From SIG673 sp045638685 (GTDB lineage: Bacteria; Bacillota; Clostridia; Oscillospirales; CAG-272): a stretch of DNA of 44,888 nucleotides. A program made the position numbers and the translations under genes. The DNA lies in NCBI GenBank assembly GCA_045638685.1, contig JAZUBT010000042.1:1-44888 (forward strand), written 5' to 3'. How positions within the stretch are numbered: position 1 is the first letter of the stretch; each line of letters begins with the position of its first letter. Below are positions 35,947 through 43,565 of this stretch, in pieces. The notes under the pieces are model-generated. The model was not told the DNA's origin. It did not search any database and saw nothing but the letters and a program-made list of their open reading frames with translations.

Positions 35947-36624
35947 ATGGCAACAGAGGATACCAAGGTAACTAAAGAAACGCTTAAAAACGCAGAAAAA
36001 GAAAAAAGAGCGGCAAAAAAGAAGGAAAAAAAGAAGAAGAAAAATCAGTTCTGGGCTGACTTTAAAAAGTTTATATCCAGAGGAAACGTCGCTGATATGG
36101 CGATAGGCGTTGCGGTCGCTTCCGCGTTTACCGCAATCGTAAAAGCCTTTACAAACGGATTTGTTTCTCCGATACTCGCCCTTCTCGGCAACGACGCAGA
36201 CCTTTCCGAAATGAAATGGATAATCCGTCCCGAAACGCTTGACGCGACGACGGGTGAGGTTACCTCGGCAGAGGTTGCCATACTTTGGGGAAGCTTTTTA
36301 CAGGCGATATTTGATTTCCTTATCATAGCCTTCACCTTCTTCATTATTTTACGAATTTTCACAAAGCTTAAGGCAAGAGCGGATAAGATAACCGCTGAAA
36401 TCAAAAAGATAACAGACGCAGAAGCGGAAAAGGAGCGTCTTGCCGCGGAGACCAAAGCAAAAGCCGAGGCAAAGGCTAAGGAAGAGGCTGACAAGGCAAG
36501 AGCAGAAGCAGATGCAAGGGCGGCTGCCGAAAAGCAAAGGACCGAGGCTGAGTTCTACGCAAACATAAACGAGCAGAATGAGCTTTTAAAGCAAATAAAA
36601 GAGCTACTCGAAGCGCAAAAATAA
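35947..36624 (+). CDS. mscL: Large-conductance mechanosensitive channel with long N- and C-terminal extensions
   Basis: The 225-aa protein contains the MscL core: FKKFISRGNVADMAIGVAVA (N-terminal helix and TM1, about 38-80), a short external loop (ETLDATTGEVTSAEV), and TM2 (FLQAIFDFLIIAFTFFIIL, about 118-138). MscL opens under membrane tension to release solutes on osmotic downshock. Typical proteins have 120-150 residues. This one adds a 33-residue lysine-rich N terminus (about half Lys) and an 80-residue charged, Ala/Glu/Lys-rich C-terminal coiled coil. AAGGA precedes the ATG. It is a single gene with its own promoter and terminator. Confidence 0.93.
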   Translation: MATEDTKVTKETLKNAEKEKRAAKKKEKKKKKNQFWADFKKFISRGNVADMAIGVAVASAFTAIVKAFTNGFVSPILALLGNDADLSEMKWIIRPETLDATTGEVTSAEVAILWGSFLQAIFDFLIIAFTFFIILRIFTKLKARADKITAEIKKITDAEAEKERLAAETKAKAEAKAKEEADKARAEADARAAAEKQRTEAEFYANINEQNELLKQIKELLEAQK

Positions 36625-36746
36625 ATACCTCACCCGCCCCTTTTCGGTAAAAACATCGCGCTGCCTCCCATATTTTCGTTGTAGCACGGTGCAAAAACAA
36701 AGCGCCAACAAGCGGAAGCTGAAAATAATTAAATTAACGTAAGCTA

Positions 36747-36777
36747 AAAACGGCAGAGAGCTTTTCTCTGCCGTTTT
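36747..36777 (+). terminator. mscL terminator
   Basis: A stem AAAACGGCAGAG/CTCTGCCGTTTT followed by TT, about 120 bp after the mscL stop. The rest of 36782-36955 is gene-free. Confidence 0.85.
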
Positions 36778-36959
36778 TTCGCTACCGCTCCCCGTTTTCT
36801 CATTTGTGCGTCTATTAGCGTTCTTCGGGCAGTCTAACCGCTTCGGTAAATAAGCCTTTGTTTGTTGCACGTTCGCCTTGTCTCTCCGTTTTTTAATATA
36901 AAACCAAAGCCTGTTTTTTGTTTAACTTATACAAAAAATAATAAAATTCCCCGTAAGTG

Positions 36960-36988
36960 TTGTTTTTTCTGCGGTTTTGTGTTATTAT
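36960..36988 (+). promoter_or_regulatory. Probable sigma-A promoter of the 775-aa enzyme gene
   Basis: Plus strand: -35 TTGTTT (36960-36965), 17-bp spacer, -10 TATTAT (36983-36988); the transcript would start near 36995, just before the palindromic operator. Confidence 0.65.
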
Positions 36989-36999
36989 TTTATCGGATA

Positions 37000-37021
37000 A
37001 AGCGCTTTATATAAAGCGCTT
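37000..37021. promoter_or_regulatory. 22-bp perfect palindrome, LacI/CcpA-like operator
   Basis: Two AAGCGCTT blocks separated by TATATA form a perfect 22-bp palindrome at about +5 to +27. Each block matches the cre-like core bound by CcpA and other LacI-family repressors. Its position suggests repression by blocking transcription. No LacI gene lies in the window. Confidence 0.7.
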
Positions 37022-37076
37022 ACGTTTTCATACTTGAGTCAGTCAAAATTTTTATATGTATAAGGAGGAACAAAGT

Positions 37077-39404
37077 ATGAGTAAACGTACCTACCCCTTA
37101 AACGACACCGGCTACGTTACGACGTGGCTTGTAAGCGGACGTCTTGACACACCGGTTGATCCCTCTACCAGAACAATAGTGGACCAGGGTGTCTATGAGC
37201 GTGAACAGAGAAGACACATTCACGACGACAACTTAAAGAGTGTACCCGAAAATATTGAGCTCGGCGCTCCCGGTATAAGCGAGGAGCTGCCGTGGTATAT
37301 GTATATATCGGGGCCAAACTCATATATTGACTTATCAACATTCTATCCGATTATATACCGCTGCGAATTTTGGGCAGCAACGTCTATTGTTTCTCCCTAC
37401 GACCAAGAGGTTGAAGCAGATATATGGAGCTACCCCTCATACGACGCGTGGTTAAACGGCAAACACATTTCGGTATGTCCCACCTGCTTCTATTCTCCTA
37501 TGAATCGCAACCGCGTTACCCTCTCCCTTAAAAAAGGTGAAAACCCGTTTTTTCTGCGCGCGCAAAACGCCTGCACCCGTGATACTCGCAACAATGTAGC
37601 GCTTTCCTTCCCGAATAATCCGGATATTTCCGTTGCTTACCCCGGAAAGGAAAACCCCGTCCTCGACGTTCAGCGCGCCGCGGTTGATTGGGTTTATTCG
37701 CTTACGTGGGACGGACAGAGGATTATCGCGCCCGCCGAGACTCCGGACGGAGTAAGCTTCACCGTTAACGGCGAGGCTGTGAGCGGAACGGTTTTCGAAA
37801 TCGGCGCAGACAAAACCAAGGCGCAAATCAACGCGGAAACAAACGGTTTTTCAGTTTGCCGCACCATTGAAATAAACGAGCGCATTCTCCCCCCAAAAAA
37901 GCTTGAATGGGCATCTGCCGAAGATGCGCGCGAGGCGTTTCTTAAATCTCTCGCCGACAATAGGGCAACTGTCGGCACACCCCCCGTCTGTCAGCTTTTC
38001 TTCACAACTTATGCACGTCTTTGCCACGGTCTTCCCCTTGAAGAAAACGATATTCAGATAATCCGAGCATGTCTTAACGAGGTTGATCTTCAAAAAGACT
38101 GCAGTGATTTCCGATTCAGCTATATTCTTGCATCAATAAAAAAAGGCTTCTTTCCCGACTACCTCGTGGAAGAAATCCGTGAGTCCGCTTTAAATTTCAG
38201 CTATTGGTCAGATGAAAAGTCAAAAGGCGGAATGTGCTACTGGTCGGAAAACCACTCGCTTCTTTTCCATACCGCTCAGCTTCTCGCAGGTATGCTTTGG
38301 CCCGACGATGTTTTTGTCTGCTCTGGACGCACAGGCAAGGAGCAGTATGAGGTTGCATCCGACCGTATTGACAAATGGCTTGGAACTATTGAACAGAAGG
38401 GATTTGTCGAATTCCTTAGCGGCACGTACACGTCTTGGACGGTAGCGGCAATGCTTACCGTAGTTGACTTTGCGAGAGAGGACCTTTCCGCCCGATGCGC
38501 AAAGCTTCTTGACGTAATCTTCTATGCTATTGCTCATAACAGCTTTGACGGCATAATTTACGCGCCGCAAGGACGGGTATATCGCGAGGTTATTGCTCCG
38601 TGGAGAGGAGTAACGCAGACGCTCCTCTATTATGCTACCGGAAACGCCGTACCAAACGGGATCGGAAACAAGGGCTCATTAATTGCAATGTTTGCGGGCT
38701 CAAAGTACAGACTTCCCACAAATCTTGCCGACCATATAAACAAAAAGGGAATGTACTACGGCAAGGCGCAGGGAACGAGAATACAGACCTTCAAGGGCGA
38801 CCACTTCATGCTCACCTCTCTGCCGCTTGAGTTTATTAACGGCGAATGCTTCGGCAGATTTAAGCCGGGCGGATTTGGGTACCAGCAACATTTAAGCTAC
38901 GCAACGCTCGGCGGCGCGTGTTTTGTTTATCCGCAGCACCCGGGCCTTCCCTACGACGCGGCTACAATTCGCCCGGGCTATTGGTTCGGCAACGGCTATT
39001 TCCCCGCACAAAAGCAGTGGGATAACCTCCTCGGTCAGGTGTTCCCGCTTGACGAGGATCACCCGATAAAGTTTACACACCTCTATTTCCCGACTCGCTG
39101 CTTCGACGAATGGGAGCAGGACGGGGATTGGTTATTCGGGCGACGCGGCGAGGGCTACGTTGCCGTTTGGTGCTCGAACAAGCTTTCTCTCTTTGACGGA
39201 GACATAGTTCAGGGCTGCGACTTCCGCGCGGAGTGCGGCGCGGCGGCTTATTTCACCGCCCTTGGCGACACTGTGATATGTGGCACGTTTGACGACTTCA
39301 AGAAGTACGCAAAGAACTTTGCTCCTTCGTTTGACAGAGAGACGCTCACCTTAACCACCGTAAAGGGACATAAGATAGGCGGAGAATTTGGTCCGCACGC
39401 TTAA
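37077..39404 (+). CDS. Uncharacterised 775-aa carbohydrate-active-enzyme-like protein
   Basis: I do not recognise a named family. The N-terminal ~260 residues look like beta-sandwich domains: WLVSGRL near 15, then EADIWSYPSYDAWLNGKHI around W125-G128, as in the accessory domains of rhamnosidase-like enzymes. The centre, about 270-620, is helix-rich with YWSENHSLLFHTAQLLAGM from Y388, FLSGTYTSWTVAAML and IAPWRGVTQTLLYYATG from about 506, in the style of (alpha/alpha)6 toroid hydrolases and lyases. A beta-rich C terminus follows. There is no signal peptide, so it should act in the cytoplasm on an imported oligosaccharide. AGGAGG lies 8 nt before the ATG at 37077. The upstream palindrome implies sugar-type control. 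The catalytic residues and reaction are unknown. Confidence 0.7.
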   Translation: MSKRTYPLNDTGYVTTWLVSGRLDTPVDPSTRTIVDQGVYEREQRRHIHDDNLKSVPENIELGAPGISEELPWYMYISGPNSYIDLSTFYPIIYRCEFWAATSIVSPYDQEVEADIWSYPSYDAWLNGKHISVCPTCFYSPMNRNRVTLSLKKGENPFFLRAQNACTRDTRNNVALSFPNNPDISVAYPGKENPVLDVQRAAVDWVYSLTWDGQRIIAPAETPDGVSFTVNGEAVSGTVFEIGADKTKAQINAETNGFSVCRTIEINERILPPKKLEWASAEDAREAFLKSLADNRATVGTPPVCQLFFTTYARLCHGLPLEENDIQIIRACLNEVDLQKDCSDFRFSYILASIKKGFFPDYLVEEIRESALNFSYWSDEKSKGGMCYWSENHSLLFHTAQLLAGMLWPDDVFVCSGRTGKEQYEVASDRIDKWLGTIEQKGFVEFLSGTYTSWTVAAMLTVVDFAREDLSARCAKLLDVIFYAIAHNSFDGIIYAPQGRVYREVIAPWRGVTQTLLYYATGNAVPNGIGNKGSLIAMFAGSKYRLPTNLADHINKKGMYYGKAQGTRIQTFKGDHFMLTSLPLEFINGECFGRFKPGGFGYQQHLSYATLGGACFVYPQHPGLPYDAATIRPGYWFGNGYFPAQKQWDNLLGQVFPLDEDHPIKFTHLYFPTRCFDEWEQDGDWLFGRRGEGYVAVWCSNKLSLFDGDIVQGCDFRAECGAAAYFTALGDTVICGTFDDFKKYAKNFAPSFDRETLTLTTVKGHKIGGEFGPHA

Positions 39405-39431
39405 CCCTCTTTTAGAAACCACTAACACCCT

Positions 39432-39484
39432 CGTCCCCGCAATACGGGGACGGTTCCGAGCACAGTCTCTTTTGAGCCGTGCTC
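39432..39484. repeat. REP-like double hairpin
   Basis: CGTCCCCG-CAATA-CGGGGACG (39432-39452) followed by GGTTC and a second hairpin GAGCAC...GTGCTC (39458-39484). The GGGGACGGTTC core resembles dispersed palindromic repeats linked to REP-associated transposases in Clostridia. No transposase is nearby. Confidence 0.5.
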
Positions 39485-39510
39485 CTCGCGTACGCTTTAG
39501 ACATATAACA

Positions 39511-39541
39511 AAACGGATATACCGACAGGGTATATCCGTTT
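39511..39541. terminator. Bidirectional terminator between the 775-aa enzyme and the VOC gene
   Basis: A perfect 13-bp stem AAACGGATATACC/GGTATATCCGTTT with a 5-nt loop and a following T run, between convergent genes. Confidence 0.88.
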
Positions 39542-39552
39542 TTACGTTGTTT

Positions 39553-39951
39553 TTATCTCTCCGTCGCCTGAACAAATTCAACCTGCTCACCATCAGGACC
39601 TTTTACAAAGGCAAGGTGCAAGGTTAAAAGCACCGGAGAGGACTGAACCTCTACCGTTTTTGGGGGAGTAAGAGGCGTACCTCCCGCCTTTAACGCTCTT
39701 TCGTAGTCGCCCTCAACGTCGGTAGAGCTAAGCGCTAAATGTACGTATTTTCCCTCCTCGGGGTACATATCGCCGCCGTCGGAAAACAGCTCCATTTTAC
39801 CTCCGCCCGGCAGGTCAAGAAGCACTATCATTCTATCGGGGGTTCCCCAACGGGCGTACTCGGTAAGTCCGAGCGCCTTATAAAAGGCTATGCTCTTTTC
39901 AAAATCCTTGCATTTTAACGCTATGTGATGAAAACCAAGTCCTGTATTCAT
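39553..39951 (-). CDS. VOC-family (glyoxalase/dioxygenase fold) protein
   Basis: The 132-aa protein has two beta-alpha-beta-beta-beta halves: FHHIALKCKDFEKSIAFYKALG at the N terminus and KYVHLALSSTDVEGDYERAL near 69-88. The four family metal-ligand positions are retained as H9 (or H8), E54 in KMELF, H71 in YVHLAL and E125 in EQVEFVQ, so it probably binds a divalent metal. Glyoxalase I, fosfomycin-resistance-like and other small-molecule activities share this fold, and the substrate cannot be told. AAGGA lies before the ATG. It stands alone. Confidence 0.85.
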   Translation of the reverse strand: MNTGLGFHHIALKCKDFEKSIAFYKALGLTEYARWGTPDRMIVLLDLPGGGKMELFSDGGDMYPEEGKYVHLALSSTDVEGDYERALKAGGTPLTPPKTVEVQSSPVLLTLHLAFVKGPDGEQVEFVQATER

Positions 39952-40119
39952 TTTTCCGTTCCTTTCTTTCGCTTAACTGCGCTTTAATTATTTATTTTTA
40001 TATAAGCCTATATCGCGGCATAAATTTACTCAAAAATACTTTGACACATTATATTATCGGTAGTCTGCCCTCGGTAATCAATAGCAACGCTACAAACGGA
40101 GATTACATACTCATTTTCC

Positions 40120-40773
40120 TTAATCTGCTATCTGTTTTTTTGCCCATATAAATAAGCTTTCCGATGCTTTTTTAAAATCGACCGACACACCGTTTTTAAG
40201 GCTTACAAAGGTTTTAACAATCTCTTTTTCCGTCTCTGACGCAATCTCTAAAAGCTCCTTTTGACTGCCGACGTACCTACCCGTTTGTTTAAACACGATG
40301 GCCTGAACGACAAACGAGGCTGTTTTATATAACCCGAAAAGTATTTCTTCGCTTTTTTCATGAAGCATATTATGAACGCACCCATGATAGATATTACACG
40401 CGCCTATCTTTATAGCTCTGTCAATCGCTTGGCTGTCAATAAGCGAAAGCAGCTCGCATATGCTCCCTCTTATAGGTCTTGTGTCATAGTAAAACTGAAA
40501 CAGCTCGGACGGCTCCCAGCTGAGAAGCTCGTCATTTCCTGATAAAAATCCGCATATGCGCTCTCTTGCCGGCAGTGTATCTAACATAGCGTTATATTTT
40601 TCAATATCTGAAGCGGTTAACTCATCGAGAATCACCACAACGTCAATATCGCTCTTTTCGGTGGCTTCGCCACGCCCATAGCTCCCCTGTAGTCCAACAA
40701 ACCTTACTCTTTCGCTAAACGTAACGTCTAAGGCCTTCAAAAACAACTCCATCCACTCCGAAACGTTAACCAT
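40120..40773 (-). CDS. Nucleotidyltransferase-domain protein
   Basis: The 217-aa protein has the polymerase-beta-type nucleotidyltransferase signature LQGSYGRGEATEKSDIDVVV, with G30-S31 and the metal-binding pair D42/D44. The C-terminal half is helical (YKTASFVVQAIVFKQTGRYV near 160-180), like the helical partner domains of aminoglycoside adenylyltransferase-like and MNT proteins. Whether it modifies an antibiotic, a protein or RNA is not predictable. The start at 40773 follows AAGGACGG; the longer frame to 40830 would run through the promoter at 40799-40827. It is a single gene with a strong promoter. Confidence 0.82.
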   Translation of the reverse strand: MVNVSEWMELFLKALDVTFSERVRFVGLQGSYGRGEATEKSDIDVVVILDELTASDIEKYNAMLDTLPARERICGFLSGNDELLSWEPSELFQFYYDTRPIRGSICELLSLIDSQAIDRAIKIGACNIYHGCVHNMLHEKSEEILFGLYKTASFVVQAIVFKQTGRYVGSQKELLEIASETEKEIVKTFVSLKNGVSVDFKKASESLFIWAKKQIAD

Positions 40774-40798
40774 ACCGTACCGTCCTTTCCTACCGTTT

Positions 40799-40827
40799 AT
40801 TATATCATACGAAACGCTCGGTGTCAA
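40799..40827 (-). promoter_or_regulatory. Sigma-A promoter of the nucleotidyltransferase gene
   Basis: Minus strand: -35 TTGACA (40822-40827), 17-bp spacer, -10 TATAAT (40799-40804). Both boxes are consensus. Confidence 0.9.
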
Positions 40828-40920
40828 CACCCGATGCCATAGATAAAGCTACGCGCCAACACTTTTCGCATTTCCCTTTGATATATATACGGTAAGGCTT
40901 TATATATACTTACCTTATAA

Positions 40921-40950
40921 AAAAGGCTTTCGACACCGCGAAAGTCTTTT
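40921..40950 (-). terminator. Terminator of the SLOG gene
   Basis: A 12-bp stem AAAAGACTTTCG/CGAAAGCCTTTT with one G-U pair and a following T run on the minus strand. A second small hairpin (GGTAAG/CTTACC) lies just beyond. Confidence 0.8.
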
Positions 40951-40979
40951 TATTATACTAACAGGAGCTTTTAACTTAA

Positions 40980-41438
40980 TTAAAGAAAATCACAAATATT
41001 TATTATTTTCTTTTTTCTGCGTTTTGCCACTTGAAGTGATTTATACGCACCGCCGCAGGTATGTTTTACATATGCTATTATCAGGTCGGCGTTTGTTACC
41101 ATCCATTCGTTTCTCTTTAATATTGCATATTTTGGCGGCACGTTCTCAATAGGGGGATATATTGATGTATCGTATAGCCCGCAGGACTGCATTTCTTGAA
41201 TTTTCACTTGCTCTGACAAGCTAATGTATGGTGTTACATAAACAAGCTCAATATCGCCGTACTCCTCTTTCAATTCTCTGCACGCACAAGCACAAATTTT
41301 ATCAAACTCTCCGTATCCACCAAGGTAGCAGGTAACACGCTCGGAATTAATAATATTTTTTCGTATTTGGATTTTTACTATTTCTTTCACTTTATTGTTT
41401 GAAGAAACTCCAGCATGCCCTACAAAGCAAATTATCAT
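40980..41438 (-). CDS. SLOG-superfamily (YpsA/DUF1273-like) Rossmann protein
   Basis: The 152-aa protein begins MIICFVGHAGVSS, has the glycine-rich loop LGGYGEFDKICACACREL at 39-56, a VTPYISL strand, then RNEWMVTNADLIIAYV at 109-124 and a GGA turn (129-131). These are features of the SLOG superfamily, whose members bind nucleotides or nucleotide-derived ligands, and some act in bacterial stress or anti-phage signalling; this branch has no established function. I start at Met 41438 with AGGAGGGCAAT before it. It is divergent from an XRE regulator gene, and the shared gap holds three matching operators, so it is very likely controlled by that regulator. Confidence 0.82.
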   Translation of the reverse strand: MIICFVGHAGVSSNNKVKEIVKIQIRKNIINSERVTCYLGGYGEFDKICACACRELKEEYGDIELVYVTPYISLSEQVKIQEMQSCGLYDTSIYPPIENVPPKYAILKRNEWMVTNADLIIAYVKHTCGGAYKSLQVAKRRKKKIINICDFL

Positions 41439-41454
41439 ATTGCCCTCCTCTGTT

Positions 41455-41470
41455 TCGTGGAATACCACGA
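41455..41470. promoter_or_regulatory. Operator O1 of the SLOG/XRE pair
   Basis: TCGTGG-AATA-CCACGA, a perfect inverted repeat just downstream of the SLOG-gene transcription start, at about +6 to +21. Confidence 0.85.
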
Positions 41471-41482
41471 TCGCCTGAGGAT

Positions 41483-41511
41483 ATTATACACTTAACTTAA
41501 AAAATTGTCAA
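41483..41511 (-). promoter_or_regulatory. Sigma-A promoter of the SLOG gene
   Basis: Minus strand: -35 TTGACA (41506-41511), 17-bp spacer, -10 TATAAT (41483-41488). It lies between operators O1 and O2. Confidence 0.9.
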
Positions 41512-41513
41512 TA

Positions 41514-41529
41514 TCGTGGAACTCCACGA
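41514..41529. promoter_or_regulatory. Operator O2 of the SLOG/XRE pair
   Basis: TCGTGG-AACT-CCACGA, directly upstream of the SLOG -35 box and overlapping the expected -35 area of the divergent XRE promoter. Confidence 0.85.
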
Positions 41530-41558
41530 GATAATTTTTTTATATTTTCCTATAATAA

Positions 41559-41574
41559 TTGTGGAACTCCACAA
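41559..41574. promoter_or_regulatory. Operator O3 at the XRE gene start
   Basis: TTGTGG-AACT-CCACAA lies just after the -10 box TATAAT (41551-41556) of the XRE gene, over its likely transcription start. The -35 of that promoter is poor. Confidence 0.85.
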
Positions 41575-41594
41575 AACACAGGTAGGATGCAGCT

Positions 41595-41831
41595 ATGAAA
41601 TTAAATGATGCTATTATCAAGCGTATAGAGGAAATTTGTAAGGAACGCGGTAGTAACGTATGTGATATTGCCTTAAATGGCGGAATGTCTCCTTCGGCAA
41701 TTTACGACCTCATTAAAGGCAGAACGAAGTGCTCAAAGGTTATTACCGTAAAGCGTTTTTGCGAAGGCGCAGGAATTACTTTATCCGAATTTTTTGACAA
41801 GGATTATTTTAACGATTCCGTTGAAGACTGA
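41595..41831 (+). CDS. Small XRE-family helix-turn-helix regulator
   Basis: The 78-aa protein is a single lambda-repressor-like DNA-binding domain: IKRIEEICKERGSNVCDIAL, then MSPSAIYDLIKGRTK as the recognition region near 31-45, and ITLSEFFDKDYF at the end. It has no sensor domain. AGGA lies 7 nt before the ATG. Operators O1-O3 in the divergent gap suit a dimer of such a protein, so it probably represses both itself and the SLOG gene. How repression is relieved is not visible. Confidence 0.9.
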   Translation: MKLNDAIIKRIEEICKERGSNVCDIALNGGMSPSAIYDLIKGRTKCSKVITVKRFCEGAGITLSEFFDKDYFNDSVED

Positions 41832-41898
41832 TTTTTGTAGAAAAATTTTCCCACCACATAAAGAGCTTAACTCGATGAGAAATGATAATTTTTATAAG

Positions 41899-41928
41899 AA
41901 AAACCCAAGGCATATGCTTTGGGTTTTT
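41899..41928. terminator. Terminator between XRE and CocE-type genes
   Basis: AAAAACCCAA...TTGGGTTTTT with an inner GCAT/ATGC extension, T-rich on both strands, between convergent genes. Confidence 0.88.
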
Positions 41929-41954
41929 CTTTTTAAACTTATAGAAAAAACAAC

Positions 41955-43499
41955 CTACCGTTCTTCAACCGGAATAATCAAGCAGGATTTGTCAAGATAC
42001 ACTTTGTTAAGCGCCTTTTCTGCCTTTGTTTGCAAATAATATTCTCCCTTTTGATTCGTATGGCAAACATAGGTGTTATTATCGGTAGAGGAAATATCGA
42101 TCCTTAGACGTTCTCCTTTTTTTATCAGAAAGGCATATTCGTCAAAGCAAAAATCAAGACTTACTACTCTTCCCTCATTATAATCCCCGAGCTGATAACA
42201 AAGAGAGGTTATATCGTGGCGAAGTACATATGTCTGCTTTTCCTTCTTTATGCTTATCCTAAGATAAAAGGAGGTGTCGGGACGATTCGATTCCACCGTC
42301 AGCCTTACCTTCATTTTTCCCTTTACGAAGCAGTCCTTTTCAAACGGCACGGTATAGACGCTCGCGACGTCCTCTCTGCCCTCAAAGCTCTCTGCTACAA
42401 GCCCTTCCTCGCGAAACGCAGGCGGCACGGTGGGATCATAAGCAAACGAAAGCACCTCTTTGCCTAACGAAAGCGCCAAAGGTCTTGTCGGTGTTTTGTA
42501 AAAATCACTTCCCCACCCGTCCTCAAACACACGGTAATAGGTAATAACGCCTTTTTCAAAAGGAATAGGCCCTCCCATTCTGATACTGTCAAACCAAGCT
42601 ATCTGATAATCCTCGCCAAACGCCTGTCTCCTTTGTCCGTCCGGAAAAGAAATTCCGTGTTCTTTGTTATATCCGTCTCCGTGATTATACGGAGACACAA
42701 GCAAAGCGCTTTTCTTCCTTGTCGCGTCGCTCATAGCTTCCCACATTTTAAAAACACCGCCAACGTAGAAATCGTTATACCCCGTGGTCAAAAGTATCGG
42801 AATATCGGCGTCAGAAACAGCGTCCTTAGTATCGCTACCGCCAAAGCGCGTATTCCAAAACCCGTGCGACACGGACGAGGCCGTAAGCATTTTTTCAAAA
42901 TCCTCTGCGCTCTCTCCAAGCGCCCGTTCCGAAAGAGAGCGTAACGGCAGCTCTGAAAAGGAAGCCATACTAAACCGCTTATTCAATCCGCATTTATCCT
43001 TATATAACCCAAAATGCCAATTCGCGTGTCCCTTGCGCATTTGTCCGTTTCGATACCAAAGGCGGTATCGCTCGCTGTCCTGAACCTCAAACACCGCCCC
43101 CTTGATGTCTTTCTCGAAGGGAGCCGTAGCATAGTGGAGAGAAGCGGTATAACTGCTTCCCAGCAAAAACATCTCGCCGTTATAAAAGGGCTGACTTCTT
43201 ATCCACGCTCTGAATGCAAGACCGTCCTCTCGCTCGTGAATATAAGGCACGAAGGCTCCGGTGCTTTTTCCCTGACCTCTGCAATGCTGATAAAGGACGG
43301 CGTATCCTCGCTCGACCCAAAGCTTCATACTGCTATAATACGACTGCACTATGGCTTCTTCTGTCGTATTAACGGTATTTTTTACGTATGGAGAGCGACA
43401 GACGACTACCGGAAACTTACCCTCTTTTGCGGGTAACAAAACTACCGTAAAAAGCTCTTCGCCATTTAGCGGCAGGTATTTATAATAGCAGTGGATCAT
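41955..43499 (-). CDS. CocE/NonD-family (S15-type) serine hydrolase
   Basis: The 514-aa protein has an alpha/beta-hydrolase N-terminal part and a C-terminal jelly-roll domain, the CocE/X-Pro dipeptidyl-peptidase layout. Visible features are LYQHCRGQGKSTG near 69-81 (oxyanion region), the nucleophile S116 in LLGSSYTAS, the acid in TTGYNDFYVGG, and the His in SPYNHGDGYN. It has no signal peptide. Members hydrolyse esters, acyl groups or X-Pro dipeptides; the substrate here is unknown. I start at Met 43499 with AAGGA 9 nt upstream; the Met at 43535 overlaps the -10 box. The stop is TAG. Confidence 0.88.
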   Translation of the reverse strand: MIHCYYKYLPLNGEELFTVVLLPAKEGKFPVVVCRSPYVKNTVNTTEEAIVQSYYSSMKLWVERGYAVLYQHCRGQGKSTGAFVPYIHEREDGLAFRAWIRSQPFYNGEMFLLGSSYTASLHYATAPFEKDIKGAVFEVQDSERYRLWYRNGQMRKGHANWHFGLYKDKCGLNKRFSMASFSELPLRSLSERALGESAEDFEKMLTASSVSHGFWNTRFGGSDTKDAVSDADIPILLTTGYNDFYVGGVFKMWEAMSDATRKKSALLVSPYNHGDGYNKEHGISFPDGQRRQAFGEDYQIAWFDSIRMGGPIPFEKGVITYYRVFEDGWGSDFYKTPTRPLALSLGKEVLSFAYDPTVPPAFREEGLVAESFEGREDVASVYTVPFEKDCFVKGKMKVRLTVESNRPDTSFYLRISIKKEKQTYVLRHDITSLCYQLGDYNEGRVVSLDFCFDEYAFLIKKGERLRIDISSTDNNTYVCHTNQKGEYYLQTKAEKALNKVYLDKSCLIIPVEER

Positions 43500-43521
43500 A
43501 TTTTTGTTTCCTTTAATTTTA

Positions 43522-43565
43522 TGTTGATAAGACAATTATAACACAGCAATTGTCTATTGTCAACA
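43522..43565 (-). promoter_or_regulatory. Promoter and overlapping dyad of the CocE-type gene
   Basis: Minus strand: -35 TTGACA (43558-43563), 17-bp spacer, -10 TATAAT (43535-43540). An inverted repeat AGACAATT/AATTGTCT (43530-43537 and 43548-43555) and outer TGTTGA/TCAACA arms (43522-43527 and 43560-43565) cover the promoter, as expected of a repressor site. Confidence 0.8.

Noticed and set aside
40120..41831. Toxin-antitoxin module formed by the nucleotidyltransferase and the SLOG or XRE genes
   Set aside because: The nucleotidyltransferase has its own consensus promoter and is separated by a terminator, and it lacks an overlapping HEPN-type partner gene.
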